This document shows, in pieces, positions 34,508 through 42,168 of a DNA stretch of 64,000 bases. The DNA is from Streptomyces sp. NBC_01485 (GTDB taxonomy: Bacteria > Actinomycetota > Actinomycetes > Streptomycetales > Streptomycetaceae), in assembly GCF_036227125.1 (NCBI RefSeq), contig NZ_CP109435.1:1736001-1800000 (forward strand). Direction: 5' to 3'. Under the pieces are notes generated by a model, which saw only the letters and a list, made by a program, of their open reading frames with translations, ran no database searches and was not told the origin of the DNA. Position 1 is the stretch's first letter; every line of letters begins with the position of its first letter. A program made the position numbers and the translations under genes.

Positions 34508-34975
34508 TCATCCGGCCGGCTGCATCAGGATCTGGTCGCAGTGCAGCACCACGGTCTCGGTCACGATTTCGGTCGCTCCGGCCTTCATCCCGCCGATCTC
34601 CAGCTTCGACGGCCAGGCGTTCTCAAGGAGGTAGGTGATGATCGGCTGACCCGACTTCGGGGACGAGGACGCCCCGAACATCTGCAGCGAGCAGGTCTTG
34701 CGGGCCAGGGGATCGCCTTGCAGCACCGCCTGGTGCCAGAGCCACATGTACGTCTCCGTATCGAGGCCGCGCTTGAGCGTGACCGTCGGCGGCTTGGTCT
34801 TGCCGAACTGCTTCGTGTGCAGGACTCCCTCGGTACCGCTGGAGATGTACTCGACCGATTCGACCTCGGTGTTGATCCCGGAGAGTTCGCTGAACGTGGC
34901 GACCTTGAGCCCGTCCACCTGGATCACGAAGGTCGACGCGCTCATCACCGTAGGGTTGCCGCCGGCGATGGCCAT
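34508..34975 (-). CDS. Tail tube protein (gp19 family)
   Basis: A 155-residue tube subunit. It shares HTKQFGKTKPPTVTLKRGLD with the next upstream tube protein, plus FVIQVDGLKVATFSELSGI, WLWHQAVLQGDPLARK and a final ETVVLHCDQI strand. These are typical of inner-tube proteins that stack as hexamers inside the sheath. Two adjacent copies suggest either a mixed tube or a distinct terminal ring. It starts 71 bases after its paralogue. Confidence 0.9.
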   Translation of the reverse strand: MAIAGGNPTVMSASTFVIQVDGLKVATFSELSGINTEVESVEYISSGTEGVLHTKQFGKTKPPTVTLKRGLDTETYMWLWHQAVLQGDPLARKTCSLQMFGASSSPKSGQPIITYLLENAWPSKLEIGGMKAGATEIVTETVVLHCDQILMQPAG

Positions 34976-35046
34976 GGGGCTGTCCCTCCTTCCACTCGGA
35001 ATTCACTGTCGTGTTCGTCTGCTTCGTCTGCGCCGCGCCGGGTGGC

Positions 35047-35562
35047 TCACCCGCCGTCGCCCTGCGTGATCACGTCGCAGGCGATGGTGACGTCCTCGGT
35101 GACGACGCCCTCCCCGGCCCTGGCCGAGGAGATGTTGATCTTCGCGCACCAGGCGTTGACGAGCGTGTAGCTCATCAACGGCTCCCGGTCCTTCATCCCG
35201 GCGAGCCCGCCGCCGTAGATGTCCAGACTCAGATACTGGGCGCGGGCCGCGGGATTGCCGCTGAGGGCCATCTGGTGCCACGCCCAGAGCGCCAGACTGT
35301 TGTCCAGGCCGCGCTTGAGCGTGACCGTCGGCGGCCTGGTCTGGCCGAACTGCTTGGTGTGGTTGATGAACCCGGCCGTGTCCACCGAGACGTACTGCTC
35401 GATGCCGATCTCGCTGCTGATGCCGCCGAGCTCCTGGAACGCCATGTTCTGCAGCTGGTATCCACCGGTGATCTGGATGTTCGAGGAGACCACGAAGATC
35501 GGTGCGGACGCGACGGTGGACAACGGTCGCGAGGTCGGCGCGGGTGGGAAGGTCTGTGCCAC
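35047..35562 (-). CDS. cis1: Tail tube protein (gp19 family), first copy
   Basis: A 171-residue tube subunit, second gene of the operon after the sheath. Motifs are YQLQNMAFQELGGISSEIG, HTKQFGQTRPPTVTLKRGLD, WAWHQMALSGNPAARAQ and MSYTLVNAWCAKINI. It is about as similar to the downstream tube protein as the Afp1/Afp5-type pairs are. Which of the two forms the bulk tube cannot be told. It is expressed with the sheath from the same leftward promoter. Confidence 0.9.
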   Translation of the reverse strand: MAQTFPPAPTSRPLSTVASAPIFVVSSNIQITGGYQLQNMAFQELGGISSEIGIEQYVSVDTAGFINHTKQFGQTRPPTVTLKRGLDNSLALWAWHQMALSGNPAARAQYLSLDIYGGGLAGMKDREPLMSYTLVNAWCAKINISSARAGEGVVTEDVTIACDVITQGDGG

Positions 35563-35599
35563 GGTGCTCGGTCTCCTCTCGGCGCGGGCAGGCTCCGGC

Positions 35600-37210
35600 T
35601 CACTCCTCCAGGGCCGCGCCCTGCGCGTACTGCGAGACCCGGAAGACGATGAACTCCGCCGGCTTGACCGGGGCGATCCCGATGTCGACGGTGAGGATCC
35701 CGGCGTCCCGGTTCTCCGGGGGGTTGTTCTCCTCGTCGCACTTGACGAAGAACGCCTCCTCCGGGGTACGTCCGAACAGCGCCCCGCTGCGCCAGACCCG
35801 GCGCAGGAACATCGTGATGGTGCGGCGTACCGAACCCCACAGGAAGCGGTCGTTGGGCTCGAACACGACCCAGTTGGTGCCGTCGAGGATGGACTTCTCC
35901 ACGAAGTTGAACAGCCTGCGCACGTTCAGGTAGCGCCACTCGGGGTCGCTGGAGAGCGTCCGCGCGCCCCACACCCGGATGCCCTGACCGGGGAAGGAGC
36001 GGATGCAGTTGACGGCCACCGGGTTGAGCCGGTCGTGCTCGCCCCGGGTGATGTTGGTCTCCAGGTCGATCACGCCACGGACCACCTCGTTCGCCGGGGC
36101 CTTGTGCACGCCGCGGGTCTCGTCGCTGCGCGCCCACACCCCGGCGATGTAGCCGCTGGGAGGGATGAGCACCGGACTGCCCTTGACGGGGTCCACGACC
36201 TTGAACCAGGGCCAGTACAGGGCCGCGTACTTGGAGTCGTATCCGGCGACGTCCATCCGCCAGTCCCTGACCTGCTGGGCGCCGAGCCCCGGCGGCGGGT
36301 CGAGGATCGCCACCCGGTCCGCCATCAGCTCGCAGTGCGCGATCATGGCGAGTTGCACGGCCTTGACCCCGTCGAGGTCCACGGCCCCGTGCTGATAGGC
36401 GGCCATCAGGTCGGGGACGCAGAGCATGCTGACGTCCTCGATCGCCTCGAGCCCGGCGAATCCGGTGCGGTCGGCGGTGTCCCCGACATAGTCGGCCGGG
36501 GTGATCCGAGGGGCCGGCGACGGCCCCTGCGGCACGACGGCCGCCGACGAGGACGCCCCTCCGCTCAGCGCGACCAGCGCGCCCTTCGCCGGTACCAGCG
36601 TCGACGCGCCCTTGACCTCGTCCAGGGCGATGAGCTGCGAGGACTCCTTGACGACCGTGGCGGCGTTCCGCGGTCCGCGCCGCAGTGAGAGGTTGTCGAA
36701 GACCTCTGCCTCGCGGTCTTCCCGGCGGACGACCAGCTTGAACAGTTCCTCGCCGGGTTCGCTCGCGTCGGCGACCTCCACGCTCAGCTCGTTGCCCACT
36801 TCCCCGGGGGCCAGCGCCCTGGCCTGGAGGGCCGGACGCCCGCCGTCTCCCGCCGCGGGCACTTCACCCCGCGCGACGGAGCCGAGCGCCGCCGCGCTCC
36901 CGTCTGCTCCGCCGTTCGCGGACGCCTGCTCCTCGTCGTGCGTGTCGGTGGCACCGACACGCACGACGTACGCGGCCCCGCCCCCGTTCAGGAAGTACCC
37001 GTAGACCGACTGCGGAAGATGCGCACCCTCGACGAAGCCACCGAAAGCCTTGGTGTACTGCGTCCAGTTGGTCACGAGCGTCGGCTGGTTGGAGATCCCT
37101 CGCTCGGTGAACCCCACGAAGGCGCACAACGCGGAGCCCACGCCCTCGATGGGCCGCGAGCCCGAGGAGACCTCCTCCACGTAGACGCCGGGGGAATGGT
37201 AGGTAGGCAC
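35600..37210 (-). CDS. cis2: Contractile sheath protein
   Basis: A 536-residue phage-tail-sheath protein from GTG 37210, after two GAGGGG tracts. The N-terminus YHSPGVYVEEVSSGSRPIEG and GFTERG are diagnostic, and the C-terminus (LTVDIGIAPVKPAEFIVFRV) supplies the handshake strands. Between them is a variable domain with a Gly/Ala/Ser segment near residue 85-105. In cytoplasmic Streptomyces CIS this contracts to drive the tube. It is the first gene of the 14.8-kb structural operon. Confidence 0.95.
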   Translation of the reverse strand: MPTYHSPGVYVEEVSSGSRPIEGVGSALCAFVGFTERGISNQPTLVTNWTQYTKAFGGFVEGAHLPQSVYGYFLNGGGAAYVVRVGATDTHDEEQASANGGADGSAAALGSVARGEVPAAGDGGRPALQARALAPGEVGNELSVEVADASEPGEELFKLVVRREDREAEVFDNLSLRRGPRNAATVVKESSQLIALDEVKGASTLVPAKGALVALSGGASSSAAVVPQGPSPAPRITPADYVGDTADRTGFAGLEAIEDVSMLCVPDLMAAYQHGAVDLDGVKAVQLAMIAHCELMADRVAILDPPPGLGAQQVRDWRMDVAGYDSKYAALYWPWFKVVDPVKGSPVLIPPSGYIAGVWARSDETRGVHKAPANEVVRGVIDLETNITRGEHDRLNPVAVNCIRSFPGQGIRVWGARTLSSDPEWRYLNVRRLFNFVEKSILDGTNWVVFEPNDRFLWGSVRRTITMFLRRVWRSGALFGRTPEEAFFVKCDEENNPPENRDAGILTVDIGIAPVKPAEFIVFRVSQYAQGAALEE

Positions 37211-37587
37211 TGCCCCTCTGCCCCTCTTTCAGAACCGCCGGGAACCAACACTGAGATATGCGATGCCGACCGAGGCACCGCGAAGGGTCCGCAAGGTGAT
37301 CACTGGGCCGACGACGATCAGTATTCGGTCCGCCGACTCCGGTCGACGTGCGCGCGAGCGCGGGCAACGGAGCAGGTTCCGGTGCACGATGATGCAATGC
37401 GACGAGCGCGGTCGAGGACCGGTCCCTTCCCTCACAGCTGACGACCGAGCCGGTCAGCGTCCTGTGTGAGGGCTCTGCCACCATGAAACCCGCGTGCGTC
37501 CCGGAACCCTGCCGAATGCGGCAGCCGTGAGCGCATACGTGCGTTCCCCGTTCCCCGCCGGGTCTGAGAGGCAGGTTCGCACCTGAC
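37211..37587. promoter_or_regulatory. 377-base divergent control region, sheath operon versus right-flank LuxR gene
   Basis: No coding pattern is convincing on either strand. It must carry the promoter for the long leftward CIS operon and the one for the LAL-like regulator. On the minus strand GAATACTG (about 37317-37324) and GCATATCTC (about 37252-37260) are weak -10 candidates without clear -35 partners. The GTG of the sheath gene has GAGGGG at 2 and 10 bases upstream. Confidence 0.45.
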
Positions 37588-39843
37588 ATGTACCGGAACC
37601 CTGGCGAGTACTGGGAACCAGACGAGTACGGGGAACCAGGCGAGCAGGCCGCGTCCGGCGACGACGCCGAACGACGCCTGCTGGCCGCGGACCGCCTCTG
37701 CCAGGACAGCAGCGCGTTCCTGGAGGCGCTGTGCGTGCTGGCCGGGGAGTACCCGCCCGCCACGGTGGCCCGCGTTGCCGCGGTTCCGGCGGCCACACGG
37801 ATCTCCGGCCTGCTGATCGGCCTCGGCCTCGTCGTGTCGGTCGGCGGCCCGCCGGGCTCAGGCCAGATCGCGTTCGCACGGGAGAGCGACTACCGCCTCG
37901 TGCGCGCGCGGCTGAGCCCGACGAGATGGCGGGCCCTGCACCGCGCCGCCGCGGAGGTGCTCGATCCGCGTCCGGCGCTGGCCCACCGTGCCCGGGCGGC
38001 CGACCGCCCCGACCCGGCGCTGGCCGCCGCCCTGGAGGAAGCCGCCTTCGGCGGACGCGCGCTGGAGGACGAGATCGGCGTGCCGAGCCGGCAACTGCTG
38101 CTGTGGGCGGCAGATCTGACCGAAGACCGTGCAGAACGGGAGCGCCGAGTGCTCCTGGCCGCGATGCACGACGTGTACGGCGAGGAGTTCAGGAACGGCG
38201 GCCTGTGGACGCGGGTCGATGCCTTGCCCCCTTCGCCGCTGCGGTACTGCGCGCTGGCGGGCCGGGCCTTACTCGAACACCGTCTCGGTGCCGCCGTCGA
38301 CCACCTGCGAGCGGCGTCCCGCGCCCTAGCCGCCGGGGACACCCATGCGGCCCCGGATTCAGATGCGGAGCCGGATGTGAAACCGGATGCGGAGCCGGAT
38401 GCGGAGCCGGATGCGGACCATGCGCCTTCCGCGCGGTCGCGCGGAGACCGGGTCCTGTCGACCGCCGCGGCGATCGATACCATGGAGGCCGCCGTGGCGT
38501 GCCGCACGGCACGGGGCAAGGCCGCGGTCGAGGCGGCGACCAGGGCGCTGGACGCCGCGAGCGGTGACGCGGTCCAGATCCGCACGGCTCGGCGTCTGCT
38601 CCAGGTGGGCCGAGCCTATGCGGATGGCCCGCACGGGGTGCTGCGATCCCTCGACGAAGGCGCGGCTGCCGCCGAGGCGAACGCGACGGCGCCGGGGCGC
38701 CGGACTCACATACCGGAGCTCTGCGACGTTGGACTGCTGCTGTTGCGCGGCGAGTGTCGAGTGCTGGCGGGCGATCTGGAAGCGGGCGCCCGTGATCTGG
38801 AGGGCCTTGCCCGACGGCACGACACGCACCCCGGGCATCCGGACCGGCTGCGTGCGCTGGAGCGGCTGGCGATCGCGCACTTCCTGCTGGGAAGCTGGCA
38901 GGAGGCTGATTCCGCAGTGGACGGCATCGACGAAGCCGCCGGCGATACGGCGGGGCGAGCACTGCGGGCCATGCTCTCGGCCGTTCGCGGAACGGGCGCC
39001 GCGCCGCGGCGCGGAGTGCCGGCGTCGGCATCGGCATCGGCATCGGCATCGGCGAACGGGAGGGTGCCTGGCTCGGCGGAACCCGACCGCCTCACCATCG
39101 CCACGTATGCGGACGCCGTCGCCATGCTGGCGCACGGTCGCCACGCGGACATCCTGACCGCGATCACCTGGCTGACCTCCGACTCCGCCGGATTGGCGGA
39201 CGCGCCGGCCAAGTTCGTCCCGCTGTGGCTGCCGGTGTATGCGGAAGCGGCGATCGAGGCCGCGGCGAGCGCCGCGTCCGAGGCGGGCCTGGCACAGCTG
39301 CGCGAACACGCGAAGCACAGCCCGTACCTGATGGTCACCTTCCATCGGCTCGCGGGTCGGGCGGCCGAGCTCCGGTGCGACCCGACTATGGCCAAAGACG
39401 AGTACGAGGCGGGCTTGCTGGCCGCGGAGGGCTGCGCACAGGTGCCGCCCATGCACCGCGCGCAACTGGACTACGCGTACGGTCGGTTCCTGTGCGCCCT
39501 CGGTCAGACGGCGACCGGCCTCGGACGGTTCCAGCGGGCACAGGACGCCTTCGCTTCGCTCGGCGCCCACGCCTTCGTCCGGAACTGCGCCCAAGACCGG
39601 GAGGCCGTCACCCGAGGAGCGTCGCCATGCCCCGACGCCGCCTTGACAGAACGTGAGGCGACGGTGGCCGGGATGGTCGCATCCGGGATGACGAACCGCC
39701 AGGTCGCTGAGAAGCTGCTGATCGGCGTGAAGGCGGTGGAATACCACCTGGGAAAGATCTACCGGAAACTCGGAGTCCGCACGCGCAGGGAACTCGCGAG
39801 CAGATGGCCGAGCCGTCCTGAACGTCGCTGGTGGAGCGGATGA
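37588..39843 (+). CDS. LAL-like LuxR-family regulator (CIS locus, right flank)
   Basis: A 751-residue protein of the same architecture as the left-flank regulator. There is a winged-helix-like start (residues 30-130) without Walker motifs, a long helical TPR-like centre, and a C-terminal LuxR helix-turn-helix (LTEREATVAGMVASGMTNRQ, GVKAVEYHLGKIYRKL). It contains an acidic (DAEP) repeat at about 255-275 and an (AS)n tract near 480-488, encoded by tandem DNA repeats. It is divergent from the sheath operon and is therefore its likely regulator. The signal is unknown. Confidence 0.8.
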   Translation: MYRNPGEYWEPDEYGEPGEQAASGDDAERRLLAADRLCQDSSAFLEALCVLAGEYPPATVARVAAVPAATRISGLLIGLGLVVSVGGPPGSGQIAFARESDYRLVRARLSPTRWRALHRAAAEVLDPRPALAHRARAADRPDPALAAALEEAAFGGRALEDEIGVPSRQLLLWAADLTEDRAERERRVLLAAMHDVYGEEFRNGGLWTRVDALPPSPLRYCALAGRALLEHRLGAAVDHLRAASRALAAGDTHAAPDSDAEPDVKPDAEPDAEPDADHAPSARSRGDRVLSTAAAIDTMEAAVACRTARGKAAVEAATRALDAASGDAVQIRTARRLLQVGRAYADGPHGVLRSLDEGAAAAEANATAPGRRTHIPELCDVGLLLLRGECRVLAGDLEAGARDLEGLARRHDTHPGHPDRLRALERLAIAHFLLGSWQEADSAVDGIDEAAGDTAGRALRAMLSAVRGTGAAPRRGVPASASASASASANGRVPGSAEPDRLTIATYADAVAMLAHGRHADILTAITWLTSDSAGLADAPAKFVPLWLPVYAEAAIEAAASAASEAGLAQLREHAKHSPYLMVTFHRLAGRAAELRCDPTMAKDEYEAGLLAAEGCAQVPPMHRAQLDYAYGRFLCALGQTATGLGRFQRAQDAFASLGAHAFVRNCAQDREAVTRGASPCPDAALTEREATVAGMVASGMTNRQVAEKLLIGVKAVEYHLGKIYRKLGVRTRRELASRWPSRPERRWWSG
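38359..38418 (+). repeat. 12-base tandem repeats inside LuxR-type gene
   Basis: The unit GATGCGGAGCCG recurs in frame four to five times with slight variation, encoding an acidic DAEP tract. A second in-frame GGCATC array at about 39025-39052 encodes Ala-Ser repeats. Both could change length without frameshift. Confidence 0.7.
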
Positions 39844-39876
39844 TCTCCTTACGTACTGATGACCCGCGTGTTCCGT

Positions 39877-39916
39877 ACGACGGGCCCGGCACTCCGCGCG
39901 GTGCCGGGCCCGTCGT
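39877..39916. terminator. Perfect 16-bp hairpin between convergent genes
   Basis: ACGACGGGCCCGGCAC (39877-39892) and GTGCCGGGCCCGTCGT (39901-39916) pair at all 16 positions around an eight-base loop, between the LuxR-type and NUDIX stop codons. It probably terminates transcription from both sides. Confidence 0.85.
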
Positions 39917-39962
39917 GACGATCCGGCGGTCGCCGGCCCGCCAGGGCCGCCAGGGGCTCCCG

Positions 39963-40511
39963 CTAGGGCCTGCTCTCGTCTCCGGCGAGCCTCAGGTGGT
40001 GCAGCAGCAGCAACGCGGCGGCCATGTTGGCGGCCGGGACCTCTCCCCGGGCGACCAGGTCGGGAACGACCTTGAGGGGGACCCACTCCCGGCGCTCCGA
40101 CTCGAAGTCGTCCACCGGGTGTCCCACGTACTCGCCCTCGTCCGACCAGTAGATGTGGTGGACGGCGTCGGTGAGCCCGTTGGACGGCTCCACGCTCAGC
40201 AGGTGGTGCAGCGGCCCCGGTCGCCAGCCGGTCTCCTCCTCGAGTTCCCTTGCGGCCGCGCGGGCGACGTCCTCGCCGTCCTCGACGACGCCCGCCGCGA
40301 GTTCCCACCCCCAGCTGTCGGTGATGAAGCGGTGGCGCCACAGCAGGAGCACCTCGTTGGCCGCGTTCACGACCGTCGCCACCGCGACGGGCCTCAGCCG
40401 TATGAGGAAGTGGTCGAGATGCCGGCCGTCGGGCAGCTCCACATCTGCCAGGTTGACGCTGAACCAGCGGTTTTCATACACAGTTCGTTCGTTCTGCTTC
40501 GTCCACTGCAC
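39963..40511 (-). CDS. NUDIX hydrolase (ADP-ribose pyrophosphatase-like)
   Basis: A 182-residue enzyme hydrolysing nucleoside diphosphate-linked compounds. The NUDIX box is complete at about residues 76-98 (start GVVEDGED, core RELEEETGW). GTG 40511 is the first start of the family-length reading frame, and GGAAGGTGG precedes it. The N-terminal WTKQNERTVYENRWFSV resembles streptomycete NUDIX proteins of this locus. It lies 52 bases downstream of the TPR regulator gene and may share its transcript. The substrate is not determined. Confidence 0.87.
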   Translation of the reverse strand: MQWTKQNERTVYENRWFSVNLADVELPDGRHLDHFLIRLRPVAVATVVNAANEVLLLWRHRFITDSWGWELAAGVVEDGEDVARAAARELEEETGWRPGPLHHLLSVEPSNGLTDAVHHIYWSDEGEYVGHPVDDFESERREWVPLKVVPDLVARGEVPAANMAAALLLLHHLRLAGDESRP

Positions 40512-40563
40512 GGCTCTGCCACCTTCCGTCGAGTAAGTGGCAATATCGCAGCAGGGGCTGTGT

Positions 40564-41907
40564 CTACAGCGGTACGCGCAGTGCCCCGTCGATGAGTTCG
40601 GCGGCCTCGGCCGTGCCCGCGCAGCGGCTGCGCACGAGGTGCTCGCGCACCGCCCGGAGTCTGTCGCGCAGCCGCTGGGACTCCATTCCCCGCGCCTGCT
40701 CGGCCATCCGCACCGCGGTGACCACCGCCTTGTCGGTGTTGCCCTGACGCAGTTCGATCGTGCTGAGCATGGCGAGCCGGTGTACCCGTCCCCGGTCGTG
40801 CGCCGGGTTGTCGACGGCGGCCGTCGCATGCTCGGCGGCGGCCGCGAGATCGCCGAGGCTGAGCAGCGCCTCCGCCACCTGGACGTTGACCAGACCCGGC
40901 TGGACATAGCCGGTCTCGTCGGGCTCGTGTCCGCGCCGGATGTGTTCGGCGGCCGTCTCGGCGCGGCGGATGCACGACAGGGCGCTCGTGCCGTCGCCGA
41001 GGTGGGCGTACGCCTTGGCCTGCATCGCGTACAGGTCGGAGGCGAGCGCGGGCGTGATGTGCCGGCCCGCCGCCCGCAGCGCGGCCTCCGCGAAGGCGAC
41101 GGCCTGCCGGTACTCCCGCATGAACAGCGACTGGTTGACGAGGAGGGCGATGACGTACGCCCCAAGTCCCCGGTCTCCACTGGCCTTTGCCAGCCGCAGC
41201 GCCTGGTGGAAGTAGCGCTGGGCGAGGCCGTGGGCGTCGGAGTCGTACGCGCAGATCCCGGCGACCGCGACCAACCCGCCGGTGGCGCGGTGCAGTTGAC
41301 GACCCGTCAAGTCGGTGTAACTGCCCCGCAGCAACGGGGCGGCCTCGGCGTTCAGGAAGCCGACGATCCGGCCGCGGGTCGCGATGCCGCCGGCCTTGCG
41401 GTACATCTGCTCGTAGTGGGTGCGGGCGGCGCGCAGCATCTCGATGTCGGCGGAGGTGACGCGGTGCCGGCCGCCGCGCGAGACGTCCACGTCCTCCGGC
41501 GGGTTCTCCCACTCCCACACCGGCATCACGGCGGGCGTGCCGGTGACGGCGGGCGCGCCCAGGATGTGCGGGCGCTGCTGCTCGTCGCAGCGCCACAGCG
41601 CGGTGGCCCGCTCGACGAACCCGGAGAGCGAGGTGGCGTGCGGGGTGGACGGTTCGCCCGGCACGCCGAGGCCGATGTCGTCGAGGGTGACCGGCCGGCG
41701 CAGGCGCGTGGCGAGCACCTCGCAGATCAGGTCGGGCACCTGGCCGCGCGGCCGCTGGCCCTTGAGCCACCGGGCCACCGCCGTGTGCTCGTAGCGCAGG
41801 GCGAGTCCGCGCGTCCGTCCGGCCTGGTTGACGTGGGCGGCGAGGCCCGCGTGCGAGACGCCCGCCTCGTCCAGGATCGCGTCGAGCAGAGTGTTGGGCT
41901 GCAGCAT
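40564..41907 (-). CDS. NsdA-type TPR transcriptional regulator
   Basis: A 447-residue cytosolic protein with an N-terminal helix-turn-helix-like region (SHAGLAAHVNQAGRTRG, YEHTAVARWLKGQRPRG) and about 280 residues of TPR-like helices. It resembles the Streptomyces NsdA family, which represses sporulation and antibiotic production, but I cannot say it is NsdA itself. It is conserved next to pheT in streptomycetes, from memory. ATG 41907 starts the HTH region directly. It is followed by the NUDIX gene. Confidence 0.82.
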   Translation of the reverse strand: MLQPNTLLDAILDEAGVSHAGLAAHVNQAGRTRGLALRYEHTAVARWLKGQRPRGQVPDLICEVLATRLRRPVTLDDIGLGVPGEPSTPHATSLSGFVERATALWRCDEQQRPHILGAPAVTGTPAVMPVWEWENPPEDVDVSRGGRHRVTSADIEMLRAARTHYEQMYRKAGGIATRGRIVGFLNAEAAPLLRGSYTDLTGRQLHRATGGLVAVAGICAYDSDAHGLAQRYFHQALRLAKASGDRGLGAYVIALLVNQSLFMREYRQAVAFAEAALRAAGRHITPALASDLYAMQAKAYAHLGDGTSALSCIRRAETAAEHIRRGHEPDETGYVQPGLVNVQVAEALLSLGDLAAAAEHATAAVDNPAHDRGRVHRLAMLSTIELRQGNTDKAVVTAVRMAEQARGMESQRLRDRLRAVREHLVRSRCAGTAEAAELIDGALRVPL

Positions 41908-42052
41908 GGGTGCCCCCCGGTGCCTCGGTGCCGCCGCCAGAGTAGTGGGTGCGTCTTCACACGGGGTGTGAACGGAGTGCGCGCATTCGCAGGGTGCGCG
42001 TACTGTCGCAGAGCGTTTCCGGCCGCTTGACTGAAACGCCTCGCAAGAGGTC

Positions 42053-42096
42053 CGCCGGGCCGCCGGCTCCCCCTCACAAAGCGCGGCGGCCCGGCG
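42053..42096. terminator. Perfect 13-bp hairpin downstream of pheT
   Basis: CGCCGGGCCGCCG (42053-42065) and CGGCGGCCCGGCG (42084-42096) pair fully around an 18-base loop, 72 bases after the pheT stop. It likely ends the pheST transcript. The same region, 41908-42168, holds no gene. Confidence 0.75.
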
Positions 42097-42110
42097 TCGC
42101 CGTCCGTCCT

Positions 42111-42142
42111 CCAGGGGCGCGGGGAACTGCGCGACCAGCCAC
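42111..42142. repeat. Common Streptomyces intergenic repeat element
   Basis: The 32-base stretch with core GGGGCGCGGGGAACTGCGCG is one I recognise as recurring between genes across Streptomyces chromosomes. It lies between pheT and its terminator hairpin. The function of this repeat class is not established. Confidence 0.6.
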
Positions 42143-42168
42143 AGCTCACCCGCACCCGGCGCACGACC

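Noticed and set aside
9399..39916. Interpretation as a prophage
   Set aside because: There are no capsid, terminase, portal, integrase, lysin or attachment sites; DUF4157, DUF4255 and LysM hub genes point to a CIS.
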